This document shows, one piece after another, positions 1-9,474 of a stretch of 64,000 nt of DNA. Positions within the stretch are counted from its first letter, which is position 1. Each line of letters begins with the position of its first letter. The DNA lies in assembly GCA_018613055.1 (NCBI GenBank), contig JAGGQZ010000004.1, forward strand, positions 156,210 to 220,209. Direction: 5' to 3'. The position numbers and the translations under genes are program-made. The stretch is from Chryseobacterium sp. ISL-80. GTDB taxonomy: Bacteria; Bacillota; Bacilli; Bacillales; Cytobacillaceae. The notes under the pieces were generated by a model. It did not search any database, had not been told where the DNA came from, and saw only the letters and a list, made by a program, of their open reading frames with translations.

Positions 1-1741
1 TATCCTTGATATGCTTGGCCATCAGTCTTGCCTCGAGCTGTGATTGTTCTAGGTCTTCAGCGTCGAATTCATTATCAGCAGCCTCATTCTCTTCTGAGGA
101 ATCAGAGTCTGATGAAGCGCCTTCTCCCCTATCAATCAACAGCAGCTCGACTGGGAAGGAATCATCCTCCGGATAAGGAGCCCCTTTTTTCAACTCAGCA
201 TTATCATCGTAATGGATTTCACCGACTTTCACGCCCATGATCTGCTTGAATAAATAATTGGTGCCGTCCAGTACTTCGCTTCGGCTCCTGAAATTCCTGG
301 CGAGATCAATTTTCAAGCCAGTTCCTTCACCCTCAGCTGTGAACCTGTTGTATTTTCCGAGGAAAAGGTTTGGCTCAGCAAGACGGAATTTGTAGATTGA
401 TTGTTTAACGTCCCCAACCATGAACAGGTTCCCGGCTGCTTCTCCTTCTGCCGTCACCAGCTGGAGAATGGCTTCCTGGACCATATTCGTGTCCTGGTAT
501 TCATCTACCAGCACTTCCTTGAATTTATTGCGGTAGGCCAGTGCAGCTTCGGAAGGCGATGCAAGTGGACCACTTTCCTCATCGCTTTTTACAGTCAGTA
601 TCTCTAGTGTGTAATGTTCGAGGTCTGAAAAATCCACTAGACCACGTTCCTGCTTCACTTCTCCAAACCTGCGCGAGAATTCTTTCACGAGGTCGATCAG
701 CACCGCGATCAACGGCTGCATTTCCTGCATATCCTTCAGGAAGCTTTCTGGCTTCCTGGAAAAGAGTTCGCTTCTTAAATCCTGGACAATTTTCTTTGCC
801 CGGTCCCGGAGCTTGGCCGCCTTATCGACGAGATCCTTGTTGTAATCATCGCCTCGGCATGTCTTTGCCCTGCCGAAATTGGCAAGCTGGATCGCTTCAA
901 ACAGCTCTCCCCAGGATTGTTCACCGGCAGCCAGCAATGTATCGATCACATGAAGATCTTCTGTAAAATTGACAGCCCTTGGTGCAGGTCCGCCCGGCAT
1001 CCTGGAGATGTCGAGCGCTTTTTCAAGAAGCTGTTTCGCTCCCTGGAGCTGCAGCTCGATATCTGAGATAAGCACTTTCATGAACGGCAGGTGCTCTATT
1101 GCAGTACTGCCTGCTGCTTCGTACATGGACACAATGGAATCAAGATAATCATCAGGAGAAGGATTGGATCTGGCAAAATCAAACAGGTCAGCGATGATAT
1201 CCTTCAACCCTTCATCACTGCGGTCATTCGTGAATGCATCCACCAGATTGAAAAATGGCTGATTATCTGCTTTGCCGTATTCTTCTTCAAAAAGATCCTC
1301 AATCACTTCGTCCCGCAAAAGCTGACCCTCGGTTTCATCCGCGATCCTGAAGCCAGGATCGACATCGATCAGATAATAATATTTCCTGATGACTTCAAGG
1401 CAAAAAGAATGAAGCGTTGAAATCGACGCTCGATTCAACAGGCTTAGCTGCTTTTTCAAATGTGTCGAATCAGGGTTGCTGTCGATGGCTTTTTCAAGTG
1501 CTTCACCAATTCTGTGACGCATTTCAGCCGCAGAAGCATTCGTGAATGTTACGACGAGCAGCTCATCGACGTCAATCGGATTGTTCTCCGAAGTGATTTT
1601 CCTGATGATCCGCTCGACAAGGACAGCCGTTTTTCCGGATCCAGCCGCAGCAGCGACAAGGATATCCTGTCCGGAAGCCATAATTGCCTTCCACTGATCT
1701 TCCGTCCAGGTCGCCCCTTCCGGTACAGGCGGTATATTCAT
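1..1741 (-). CDS. addA: ATP-dependent helicase/nuclease subunit A, 5' part (partial)
   Basis: AddA is the helicase-nuclease subunit of the AddAB (RecBCD-like) complex that processes double-strand breaks for RecA. The first 580 codons are present and the frame runs off the left window edge, so the C-terminal nuclease domain lies outside. Translation from the ATG at 1741 gives MNIPPVPEGATWTED, then a UvrD-type Walker A (AAAAGSGKTAVLVERI, about residues 33-48) and the helicase motif VVTFTNASAAEMRHRI. The last codons in the window read EFDAEDLEQSQLEARL, as in known AddA. The start is 1 nt after the addB stop, so the pair is translationally coupled. Identity is certain; only the 3' end is missing. 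Confidence 0.96.
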   Translation of the reverse strand, partial: MNIPPVPEGATWTEDQWKAIMASGQDILVAAAAGSGKTAVLVERIIRKITSENNPIDVDELLVVTFTNASAAEMRHRIGEALEKAIDSNPDSTHLKKQLSLLNRASISTLHSFCLEVIRKYYYLIDVDPGFRIADETEGQLLRDEVIEDLFEEEYGKADNQPFFNLVDAFTNDRSDEGLKDIIADLFDFARSNPSPDDYLDSIVSMYEAAGSTAIEHLPFMKVLISDIELQLQGAKQLLEKALDISRMPGGPAPRAVNFTEDLHVIDTLLAAGEQSWGELFEAIQLANFGRAKTCRGDDYNKDLVDKAAKLRDRAKKIVQDLRSELFSRKPESFLKDMQEMQPLIAVLIDLVKEFSRRFGEVKQERGLVDFSDLEHYTLEILTVKSDEESGPLASPSEAALAYRNKFKEVLVDEYQDTNMVQEAILQLVTAEGEAAGNLFMVGDVKQSIYKFRLAEPNLFLGKYNRFTAEGEGTGLKIDLARNFRSRSEVLDGTNYLFKQIMGVKVGEIHYDDNAELKKGAPYPEDDSFPVELLLIDRGEGASSDSDSSEENEAADNEFDAEDLEQSQLEARLMAKHIKD

Positions 1742-1742
1742 T

Positions 1743-4700
1743 TTAGCCAAGGTCCTCTTCCTCCTCTCCAATTGATGACAGAATGTCCAGCTTCTTGATC
1801 TCCTCAAGTCTGGAAGAATCGATTGCCAGCGCATCATTGACTTTCAGGCTTTCGTCTTCTCTCAGTGACTGCAGCAGGTCTTCCTTTTTAATGATAGGAA
1901 GCTTCCTGAAGTCATTTGATTCAACAGCCTGGTCAAATTGGCATACTGGCTTGAACGAGCAGAAGGTACATGGTGCCCGGTCTTTGAGTTTGTACGGAGC
2001 AACATCAACGATCCCGCTGACAATCCTGTTCCCTGTCTCCACATACTTATGGCGCACAAATTGCCGTAAGTGGTCAAAATCCTCGCGGCTGGCAACCTTC
2101 GAGCTCTTCAGCAGACTTCCGTCCTTTTTGAAACCTGCAGAGATGATCTGTGAACTGCCCGTATCGAGTCCCTTGTCCATCATCCGGATGACATTTTCAT
2201 CACTGAGCAGCAATCCGTTCATTTTAAAACGTTTGAGGATTTCCTCTTCAATTTCATCGAGCGTCAGCATTTTCGAAGCATTGACGATCGGGTTGTGCAC
2301 ATGGAAATAGAGCACACCTGCAGGGTCCGCCTGTTTACCGACAAGCAGCGGTGAATGGGTGATAATGATATCCAGGTAGGTGAGCATCTGAAGCGCCACA
2401 CCGTAATAAACCTCTGTCAGATTGACATCCTTCACGCTTGATTTGTAATCAATCACTCTCAGGTATACACCCTGGTCGTCCTCCGCTTTATCGACACGGT
2501 CGATCCGGCCCATCAGCTCCATCTTCGTGCCATTTTTTAGTGAGAAGCCGAGCGGAGGCAGTTTCCCCTGCCGGCCGAAGCCAAGTTCCAGACCGACTGG
2601 CGAGAATCCGCTGACTTTTGCATGCTCACTCAACACGAGAGATGCGCGGCTGATGATGTTCTGGAGTTTTTGCCTGATATAATGATGCCTGTTCGAGCTC
2701 AGCAAGATTTCATTCTGCAGTTTTGGAGCAAGCTTTTGCACAGCATCCCTTGCCAATTCTTCAGCCTGTGCCCTTGTAAGCTGTGCCCAGCTAAGGTTCT
2801 GCTCCATCACCGTCTCAGCGATTTCCTTCAGTGCCGCGTGGAAAAGATCGCCGATATCCGGAGCCTCAAGCCGGAATATCTGGCGGTCGCGAAGCTTCAA
2901 GCCATGCTGGACATAATGTGAGAATGGACAGCTGTTGAATAGTTCCATCCTGGACACACTAGCCTGGATTTCTTCGCCATACAATTCCTTCGTGACAGAT
3001 TCCGGCAGCTGTTTCGTCCTGTTTTCATAAAACAGGCTGGAAAGAACTTTCCGGGCTGTATCTGCCCAGCGATGATTTTTCATATAATAATCGTACACAT
3101 CCCACCAGAAATCATAGACAGGATAATTCCGCTTCTTCAGCTGAAGCTGAGATGTCAGATAGGACAGTGCAATGTTTTCACCAGCAGCATATTCAAGCTG
3201 CTCTGCTTCCGGCAATTCCGAAGGATCTGGCAGGAAGAAATGCGTCTGATGTCCTGGAAACAAATCTGAAATCCGCTTGATGAAGGAAGAAGGCATCAAG
3301 GCTTTCCCCTCTTCATTGGCAATCGGATAGCTGATATAAAGCTGTTCCGAAGGCGTCACAAAAGCCTTATAAGCCGTAAAACTCTCATCCAGCAGCTTTG
3401 TACGGCTGCTCGGAGCAAGTTTCAGGCCTTTCGATTGCAAAAGCTCGCGGTCGTCATCCGCAAATATTCCTTCCTCGGTCATCTTGGCAGGAAGAATTCC
3501 TTCGTTCACGCCAATGACAAAAGCAACCTTCACATCAGCAAGCCTTGTTTTTTCGATGTCGGCAATCAGTACCTGGTCAATCGCCGGAGGAATCAGCGAA
3601 AACCTGAGTGACTCAAAACCAGTATCGAGGACCGAAACGAATTGCTTCGGTGCTACCTTGCTGTCACCCAGCATTTCGACGAACTGGTCAAGGAGATTGA
3701 TCACGGCATTCCAGGCTTGTTCATGCTCCCTTGCCTCGATCAGCCTTCCTTCCTGCTCGGCATATATTCTCCATGCTTCGAGTTTCGCCGGAATATCCAG
3801 CTCCTCCAGGAAAAGATAGACCGCTTCAGAAAGCTTTCTTCCTGTGTCCGCTCGTTTCAGGCGGCGTGCCATTCGCAGAAGCGGAGCAGCAATTAACTGC
3901 TTCAGGTCATTCAGTTCCTGTTCGGTCTTCTTCTCAGCATCCGTCTGGGCCACACTGTCATACTCGAGCCCGCGGATTCTCCGGTATTTCCAGCGGTCTT
4001 TTTTTGTCCATTTATCTCCCTGGATCCCATATGCAAGCACATAATTCTCCAGGACATCCATCTGTTCGCGCATCCTGTTCAGGTCAGCACCCTCTGGGAA
4101 CAGCAGGTCTGTCTTTACAGCCCGGAAAATCGGCTCATACCGCCAGTTCCCCAGGACCGTCTCCAGGCTTGAACGGACAAGCTCAATCAATGGATGGTGG
4201 AGCATATTCCGTTTCTGGTCGATAAAGAATGGAAGTCCGTAGTCTTCAAAAATGGTTTCCAGAACTTCTCGGTATTCGCTTCCCCTCATTAAGACAGCAA
4301 TATCGCGATAGTGGTATCCATCATTCCGTACCAGACCAATGATCTTTCTGGCAACCCCTTCAAGCTCGGCACGTCTGTTGGCTGCCTGTGCGATATGGAT
4401 CGACGTCTCGCCTGAATACGGAACAGCCGGCCTTGAATCGAATTCCCTTTCAAGATGCATCAGGGATTCATCCTGCCAGCGCCGCTGTTCAGACAGCACG
4501 ACATTATCTTCAAGCACATAGCCTTTTGACCGGATCATTTCGTAAAGTGTTTGGCAGGTCTCACCTGTCTGCCTGAATAAATGAAGTTCGTCAGGCTGTT
4601 CATGCTTGAAATCCCTGTCAACCGGCAGAGCAATCGTCACTCTTTTAGAGGAGGCAATCAGCTGGTCAATGATCATCAGTTCAAGCGGTGTGAAGCTGTA

Positions 4701-5318
4701 AAAACCGTCAATATATACTTCCGCATTTTTCAGATAGTCAGAAGCCGGGATTTTCTCGGCAAGCAGCTTGAAATAATCCTCGGAATCTATATATTTACCA
4801 AACAATTCATCCTCGAATTCGCGATATACGAGCTCCAGGTCATGGATCTTATCTTGTAATGCCTTGTTTCCTCCGGAGCCTTCAGCCATTTTCCCGGCAA
4901 GTTCATCCGGATTGATGGCATAGCGTTTGAACTCGATCAGCATTTGTTCCATCTGCTGGATAAAACCATTTTTCTCCGCAGCTTTCTGGAAGATTTTTAG
5001 GTCCTCTTTTTTGTCTTCAATGATTTTGCGGATCATCATACTGACCCCGACGCTGTCCAAATGCTGGCGTGTGAATCCTCCCGTTTCCTGAAGCACTCTC
5101 CATGCCAGGCGCGGAAAGCTGAATACCTGCGCCCTGATCATTCCCCCAAGGTCTGGGTCTGTGGATAATCTGTATTCTGACAGGAAAGACATTTGTTCCG
5201 GAACAAGATAGACAACCGGATCCCCCTGAGGTTCGGAAACAAGCCTGTCCTTCATTTCCTTCATGATCAGCTCGGTTTTCCCGCTCCCCGAGCGCCCCAG
5301 TACTAAACGTACAGACAT
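1743..5318 (-). CDS. addB: ATP-dependent helicase/deoxyribonuclease subunit B
   Basis: AddB is the partner of AddA: inactive helicase fold, Chi recognition and a C-terminal RecB-like nuclease with an iron-sulfur cluster. The 1191-aa length is typical (about 1170 in B. subtilis). Visible are an N-terminal Walker A (LGRSGSGKTELI, residues 7-18), the nuclease core with LRVIDYKSS near residue 960, and cluster cysteines: one in NSCPFSHYVQHGL near 800 and the C-terminal group APCTFCSFKPVCQF near 1125. The start is an ATG with AGAAAGGGGAAG just upstream. It is first in the addBA pair. No -35/-10 close to the gene is convincing. Confidence 0.97.
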   Translation of the reverse strand: MSVRLVLGRSGSGKTELIMKEMKDRLVSEPQGDPVVYLVPEQMSFLSEYRLSTDPDLGGMIRAQVFSFPRLAWRVLQETGGFTRQHLDSVGVSMMIRKIIEDKKEDLKIFQKAAEKNGFIQQMEQMLIEFKRYAINPDELAGKMAEGSGGNKALQDKIHDLELVYREFEDELFGKYIDSEDYFKLLAEKIPASDYLKNAEVYIDGFYSFTPLELMIIDQLIASSKRVTIALPVDRDFKHEQPDELHLFRQTGETCQTLYEMIRSKGYVLEDNVVLSEQRRWQDESLMHLEREFDSRPAVPYSGETSIHIAQAANRRAELEGVARKIIGLVRNDGYHYRDIAVLMRGSEYREVLETIFEDYGLPFFIDQKRNMLHHPLIELVRSSLETVLGNWRYEPIFRAVKTDLLFPEGADLNRMREQMDVLENYVLAYGIQGDKWTKKDRWKYRRIRGLEYDSVAQTDAEKKTEQELNDLKQLIAAPLLRMARRLKRADTGRKLSEAVYLFLEELDIPAKLEAWRIYAEQEGRLIEAREHEQAWNAVINLLDQFVEMLGDSKVAPKQFVSVLDTGFESLRFSLIPPAIDQVLIADIEKTRLADVKVAFVIGVNEGILPAKMTEEGIFADDDRELLQSKGLKLAPSSRTKLLDESFTAYKAFVTPSEQLYISYPIANEEGKALMPSSFIKRISDLFPGHQTHFFLPDPSELPEAEQLEYAAGENIALSYLTSQLQLKKRNYPVYDFWWDVYDYYMKNHRWADTARKVLSSLFYENRTKQLPESVTKELYGEEIQASVSRMELFNSCPFSHYVQHGLKLRDRQIFRLEAPDIGDLFHAALKEIAETVMEQNLSWAQLTRAQAEELARDAVQKLAPKLQNEILLSSNRHHYIRQKLQNIISRASLVLSEHAKVSGFSPVGLELGFGRQGKLPPLGFSLKNGTKMELMGRIDRVDKAEDDQGVYLRVIDYKSSVKDVNLTEVYYGVALQMLTYLDIIITHSPLLVGKQADPAGVLYFHVHNPIVNASKMLTLDEIEEEILKRFKMNGLLLSDENVIRMMDKGLDTGSSQIISAGFKKDGSLLKSSKVASREDFDHLRQFVRHKYVETGNRIVSGIVDVAPYKLKDRAPCTFCSFKPVCQFDQAVESNDFRKLPIIKKEDLLQSLREDESLKVNDALAIDSSRLEEIKKLDILSSIGEEEEDLG

Positions 5319-5479
5319 CTGACTTCCCCTTTCTTCTAGTAAAATAACAATCTTCCAGGCTTAACTTCATTGTTTTCACGACGTGCGCGGTACCTGCTTC
5401 TTATTCGTAAGGCCGCAGGCACTTTCGTTTATCCGAGTACGATGTTCAAAAAAGCAAATCTGCCACCTGCTAAAATCGA

Positions 5480-5508
5480 AAAAGGCGCTTCTCTCCCATG
5501 CGCCTTTT
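5480..5508 (-). terminator. Hairpin with U tract upstream of addB
   Basis: On the minus strand a 9-bp stem (AAAAGGCGC / GCGCCTTTT) with an 11-nt loop is followed by TTTTTCGATTTT. A TATAAT-like box lies 32 bp upstream on the same strand (5540-5545), with no good -35. It could attenuate addBA transcription or end a very short RNA. The rest of the addB-MFS gap (5319-5666) shows no gene. Confidence 0.45.
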
Positions 5509-5666
5509 GTCTGCCAAACAATTGTTCTGTATGTATATCATTATACCTTTTTTACTGGCTGATTTGGAAGCAAAGAGCCCGTTAATTTTTCCCACTTCCC
5601 AGGTGCAAATGAACAACCTTCATCGGACTGGGCAGCTGCATATATTGTAGGTGGCAGGTGATAAAA

Positions 5667-6821
5667 ATGAAATCGTTAAGCTTTTTTCAAAAGGCTTCCA
5701 TCCTACTGATGCTGTGCGCCATCATGGTCGCCAGCAATATTTATACACTGATCCCCGTTTATTCGGTGCTATCGAATAGTCTTGGAATACCTGAATCGCA
5801 TGTTGTCCTCGCGGGCGGGCTGTTCACCTTTCTTTATGCCTGTGGCCTGCTCTCGTTCGGTCCGGTATCGGATTATACTGGCCGAAGGAGAATCCTGGTG
5901 TTCGGTTTGCTGGCCTCGGCTATTGCCACATGTGCTGTCGGCTTTTCTGCCGGCTCCATCAGTCTGTGGATCACTCGCTCTCTGCAGGGATTGACTCTGG
6001 CTACTTTTGCTTCCGTTGCCTTTGCCTATTCATACGATCTGTTCACCACCCGGCAGAGAACCATCCTTGTGGTCCTGATCAACACTGGCTTTTTGATTGC
6101 CGGCATCTTCGGCCAGGTCGCCAGCGCCTTTCTGGCTGAAAGTTTCTCCTGGAATGCCGTCTTCTATTTCTTTGCTGCCGTTTATTTAATTCTGTTTACT
6201 TTCGCGTTTTTCCTGCTGAAAGAATCGCCGTTACAGCCTGTCGAACGAAAACCGCTGGGGACGATTTTTTTTCAATTATTAAAAGAGCCGGTGCTGATGA
6301 AGTGTTATACCATCACCTTTTCGCTCCTGTTTGCGATCATCGCCTTCTATGATGCGATTGGCCGTTTCTTTTCCGGACCAGCATCTGATCTTTTGCTGAT
6401 CCGCCTCGTAGGATTGATCGGTGCTATCCTTTCACTTTTCACCGGAACATTGATGGACAGGTGGGGCGCGCTAAAGACGCTGATGTTCGGGCTGGCAATT
6501 GGCTCCACAAGCGCGTTCACCCTGCTATTCCTGCACACAACCAGTTCCCTGATCATTCTTTCCATCTTTTTTGTTTCATCCATCTCACTAGTCATCCCTA
6601 CGGTCATTACACTGATTGGATTCTACGGCAGCAGTCAACGGGCAAAGGCACTGTCGCTTTATTCGTTCATCCTCCTGACCGGTGCAAGCCTTGCTCCCCC
6701 AATCGCAGCTCTTTTACCGTTTCACGGAGTCATGCTGTTACTATCGCTCTTGTTCCTTTTCAATATTATTTTATGTGTTTTTGTAAAAGAAAAAGCATTC
6801 CAGTCAGCGAATGCCGGCTGA
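5667..6821 (+). CDS. Major facilitator superfamily transporter
   Basis: A 384-aa polytopic inner-membrane protein with about 12 hydrophobic segments. The MFS loop 2-3 signature is present as GPVSDYTGRRRILVFG near residue 65. It belongs to the drug:H+ antiporter/sugar-efflux-like MFS proteins; the substrate cannot be read from sequence. I chose the ATG at 5667 because AGGTG at 5656-5660 is 6 nt upstream; a GTG at 5658 is also in frame but overlaps that site. It is transcribed away from addB as a single gene and ends in a hairpin overlapping its last codons. Confidence 0.88.
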   Translation: MKSLSFFQKASILLMLCAIMVASNIYTLIPVYSVLSNSLGIPESHVVLAGGLFTFLYACGLLSFGPVSDYTGRRRILVFGLLASAIATCAVGFSAGSISLWITRSLQGLTLATFASVAFAYSYDLFTTRQRTILVVLINTGFLIAGIFGQVASAFLAESFSWNAVFYFFAAVYLILFTFAFFLLKESPLQPVERKPLGTIFFQLLKEPVLMKCYTITFSLLFAIIAFYDAIGRFFSGPASDLLLIRLVGLIGAILSLFTGTLMDRWGALKTLMFGLAIGSTSAFTLLFLHTTSSLIILSIFFVSSISLVIPTVITLIGFYGSSQRAKALSLYSFILLTGASLAPPIAALLPFHGVMLLLSLLFLFNIILCVFVKEKAFQSANAG

Positions 6822-6830
6822 AATGCTTTT
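6791..6830. terminator. Bidirectional terminator between MFS gene and acyl-CoA ligase
   Basis: Arms AAAAGCATT (6791-6799) and AATGCTTTT (6822-6830) with additional inner pairing. On the minus strand the stem is followed by TTTTTCTTTT, serving the convergent acyl-CoA ligase gene. The 5' arm lies within the end of the MFS reading frame. Confidence 0.7.
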
Positions 6831-6928
6831 GATTGGTGATCTGATCGCAGAAAGTGTGGTTTATTCCGGTAGATTCCTTTGCTGTTAACTCGGAAAGTCT
6901 TTCTTTCAAATAAAATAAAATGCCTTTT

Positions 6929-8440
6929 TCAGCTGACTGGCTTCTGATTTTTACTGGCCATTTCCTTTAACTGCTTTTTGTCGATTTTTCCGACATGCGT
7001 TTTAGGCATCTGGGTGATAAAGTGGATCTGTTTCGGTACTTTATAGCCAGCCAGCTTTTTTCGGCAATATTCCTTTACTTCATCTCCGCTTAACACTGCT
7101 TCTTTTTCAAGGACAATGAATGCCGTCACTGCTTCACCCCATTTTTCATCGTGAACACCGACCACCGCTGCTTCCCGGATGGAAGGATGTGAACTCAGCC
7201 AGTGCTCGATTTCAAGGGGATAGACATTTTCTCCGCCTGTGATGATCATTTCCTTTTTCCTGCCGACGATATAGAAATAGCCTTCTTCATCCTGTCTGGC
7301 AAGGTCGCCGGTGTGAAGCCACCCGTCCTTCCAGGCATTTTCGGTCGCGCTGTCATTTTTCCAATAATACGAGAAGGCATGCTTGCCCCGGATCGCCAGT
7401 TCGCCGATCTCTCCTGCTGGCGCTTCGGTGCCGTCGTCTCTGATGACCTTGATCGAGGTGAATAACATCGGTTTGCCGACCGAACCTCTTTTCACATCCG
7501 CATCTGAAGGATTGATGAAAAAATTATTCGGACCAGCCTCCGTCAGGCCGTATCCCTCTTTGAAGGCCAGGCCTTTCTGTTTATAAGCTTCATAGATATC
7601 CAGCGGGCACGGAGCCCCTCCGGATAAAAATAATTTCATATCCGTGAATTCCGCATGCTGGAACTCTTCTGACTTTACCAGCATGTGGTGCATCGTCGGC
7701 ACAAACAAGACGATCGTGCACTTATGCCTGTTCAAATGTCCCACCGCTTTTTCAGGAGTAAAATCATCCGCCAGCACGACCGTCCCACCTGCCATCAGGA
7801 TCGGGATCGACAATGCATTCAGACCGCCTGTATGAAACAAAGGCAAGTAGGTAATCGTCTTGTCCTCTTCAGTCAGATTCCAGCTCGCGATGGTCGAAAT
7901 GCTGTTCCAGATGATCGCTCGATGTGACAGAACAGCACCTTTTGGCTTTCCGGTCGTCCCCCCGGTATAAATCATCGCCAGCGGGTCTTCCTCATTCAGA
8001 TCGACAGGCTGGATTTGCTTCTGACCAGTAATCAAATCCTGATAGTGTGAACCATCGATCTGGATGCACTCGCCGGCTTGATCCCAGACCATCGTCACTT
8101 CTTTTGTGAATTTTGAATGGAACGCCAGCAGCGCGGGCTCACTGTCTTGTATGATAAAGGCCAATTCATCCACAGATAGCCTCCAGTTCAACGGCACAAA
8201 TATAGCTCCAATCTTCCCACAGGCGAACAATAAATCGAAATAACTTACTCCATTCGGCGCAAGCAATGCAATCCTGTATCCTTTTTTGACACCCTTTTCC
8301 TGCAGCCATACCGCGATCGCCTTGGCTCGTTCATTGACTTCTCCGAACGACCATTCCTGACCTGTACCGGCATCAGCAATCGCAGCAGCGTCCGGTGTCA
8401 ATCTCGCTCTTGATTCAAGCCAATCGAGCTCCCACCTCAC
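6929..8440 (-). CDS. AMP-forming acyl-CoA synthetase
   Basis: A 503-aa ANL-superfamily enzyme that activates a carboxylic acid to acyl-AMP and then acyl-CoA in the cytoplasm. Motifs seen: the P-loop [16 protein letters not shown] near residue 157, GYGLTEAGP near 297, the hinge region [31 protein letters not shown] (about 370-400, quoted in parts: GWLHTGDLA, VGRKKEMI) and the catalytic lysine motif PKTHVGKIDKKQL near the C-terminus. The start is GTG with GGGAG 8 nt upstream. The chain-length preference is unknown. It lies just downstream of the FabG/KAS III operon, separated by a small gene and a repeat region, so its use in the same pathway is plausible but not shown. Confidence 0.88.
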   Translation of the reverse strand: MRWELDWLESRARLTPDAAAIADAGTGQEWSFGEVNERAKAIAVWLQEKGVKKGYRIALLAPNGVSYFDLLFACGKIGAIFVPLNWRLSVDELAFIIQDSEPALLAFHSKFTKEVTMVWDQAGECIQIDGSHYQDLITGQKQIQPVDLNEEDPLAMIYTGGTTGKPKGAVLSHRAIIWNSISTIASWNLTEEDKTITYLPLFHTGGLNALSIPILMAGGTVVLADDFTPEKAVGHLNRHKCTIVLFVPTMHHMLVKSEEFQHAEFTDMKLFLSGGAPCPLDIYEAYKQKGLAFKEGYGLTEAGPNNFFINPSDADVKRGSVGKPMLFTSIKVIRDDGTEAPAGEIGELAIRGKHAFSYYWKNDSATENAWKDGWLHTGDLARQDEEGYFYIVGRKKEMIITGGENVYPLEIEHWLSSHPSIREAAVVGVHDEKWGEAVTAFIVLEKEAVLSGDEVKEYCRKKLAGYKVPKQIHFITQMPKTHVGKIDKKQLKEMASKNQKPVS

Positions 8441-8513
8441 CGCAATCTCTCCCTCTCTCGACGTGATGGGTTTATTTTAAAGATTGGGAGTTACAGGATA
8501 GTTACATTCAATG

Positions 8514-8548
8514 CAAAAAAACACCACAGCCTGGATGGCCATGGTGTT
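8514..8548 (-). terminator. Rho-independent terminator of the 8557-8889 gene
   Basis: Minus-strand stem AACACCA...TGGTGTT with inner GGCC/GGCT pairing followed by seven or more U residues. Confidence 0.8.
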
Positions 8549-8556
8549 CGGTTCGT

Positions 8557-8889
8557 CTATTTAATTAACTCTTCTTCTGATAAGATGCCCATATTTCTCA
8601 CATGATTCTTTGCCTCGGCATCGCCAAGTCTGTACACCATTGCGTAAATCTCCTTCAAGGCCATGTCATATTCCGCATGTTCCCGATCCGGATCCTGGAA
8701 AGGGTGCAGATGGGAGTTCCCGTAAGTCGCCCAGTCCGCTTTATAGTTCGCTTCCAGATACTCACGCATGTCCTTGATTTCCTCTCCTGTCGCGATCAAC
8801 GTGAAGAAATGGCCCTCCTGATCTGCTGGAGTATCCAGCACCTCGCCGCTTTCTATATTAAAGTAATACTTCTGTTTTTGCTCTTCCAT
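8557..8889 (-). CDS. Conserved small cytoplasmic protein, function unknown
   Basis: A 110-aa acidic soluble protein without signal peptide or membrane segment (begins MEEQKQKYYFNIESGEVLD, ends ILSEEELIK). The ATG at 8889 is preceded by TTGAGGTG at 7 nt; an upstream in-frame GTG is part of that ribosome-binding site. It resembles short Bacillus proteins that databases sometimes label hydrolase/acyltransferase, but I see no catalytic motif. It has its own terminator and lies between the acyl-CoA ligase and the repeat-filled spacer. Confidence 0.7.
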   Translation of the reverse strand: MEEQKQKYYFNIESGEVLDTPADQEGHFFTLIATGEEIKDMREYLEANYKADWATYGNSHLHPFQDPDREHAEYDMALKEIYAMVYRLGDAEAKNHVRNMGILSEEELIK

Positions 8890-9129
8890 GTACAGCACCT
8901 CAATCTTTTTTTATACCATTTACCACTTTTGGAGGGAAGTTAACCATTAATTATAGGTGGGGTGCATGTAAAAGCCACTATAACAAATTTCCTAAGATAA
9001 TTTTGGCTCATTTTAGAGGGCTATGGATGTTTTCATAGCAGTTGGTTTGATTTTAATACTAATTGGATTGATTTAAATGCCGGTTGGGTGACGTTCTGCC
9101 GGTTGGAGAAGTTTTTTAACTGATTTTTT

Positions 9130-9262
9130 TCGGCTGATTTGAATTTATTCCCGGCTAGCTTGATTTTATCTCCAGTTGGCTTAATTTTATCTCCGGTTGG
9201 AAGAGATTTATCTCCAGTTGGCTTAATTTTATCTCCGGTTAGTTTAGATTTATATCCGGTGG
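9130..9262. repeat. 21-bp tandem array, first block
   Basis: Degenerate units of the type TTTTATCTCCGGTTGGCTT. The CC(G/A)G core falls at 9151, 9172, 9193, 9214, 9235 and 9256, exactly 21 bp apart, with looser units before (9080, 9099, 9130). The 21-bp period creates a spurious heptad ORF on the plus strand. The spacer 8890-9442 holds no credible gene. Confidence 0.85.
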
Positions 9263-9324
9263 CTCAAAATCAATCCAGGTCTGTAAATCATACTCCCCTG
9301 TTGGCTGCATTTTCATGGTTAAAA

Positions 9325-9428
9325 AAGATTTAATCCCCGTTACAGGCGTTTTATTCCTCGTTGAAAAAGGTTTATTCCTCGTTGGATTAGTTTTAATCCC
9401 CGTTAGAACAGATTTAATCCCCGTTGCC
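9325..9428. repeat. 21-bp tandem array, second block
   Basis: Five units of the type GATTTAATCCCCGTTAGAAC. The CGTT core falls at 9338, 9359, 9380, 9401 and 9422, exactly 21 bp apart. The sequence resembles the first block (CCGGTT replaced by CCCGTT) and probably diverged from it. Confidence 0.85.
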
Positions 9429-9442
9429 CCTAACCCCAAAAT

Positions 9443-9468
9443 AAAAAAGCGCAGCAAGTGCGCTTTTT
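9443..9468 (-). terminator. Terminator of the liv/FabG operon
   Basis: Minus-strand stem AAAAAGCGCA / TGCGCTTTTT with a 5-nt loop and a run of six U, starting 6 nt after the FabG-like stop codon. Confidence 0.85.
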
Positions 9469-9474
9469 CAAGCA

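Noticed and set aside
3731..4225. 164-aa and similar plus-strand frames inside addB
   Set aside because: Shadows of addB caused by codon bias; no start signals.
5370..5585. 71-aa frame in the addB-MFS gap
   Set aside because: No ribosome-binding site and it crosses a terminator-like hairpin.
9139..9333. Open frame with heptad-like repeats (ILSPVGL)
   Set aside because: Product of the 21-bp DNA repeat; no ribosome-binding site, and the repeat period of exactly 21 bp keeps any frame open. Treated as a repeat array.
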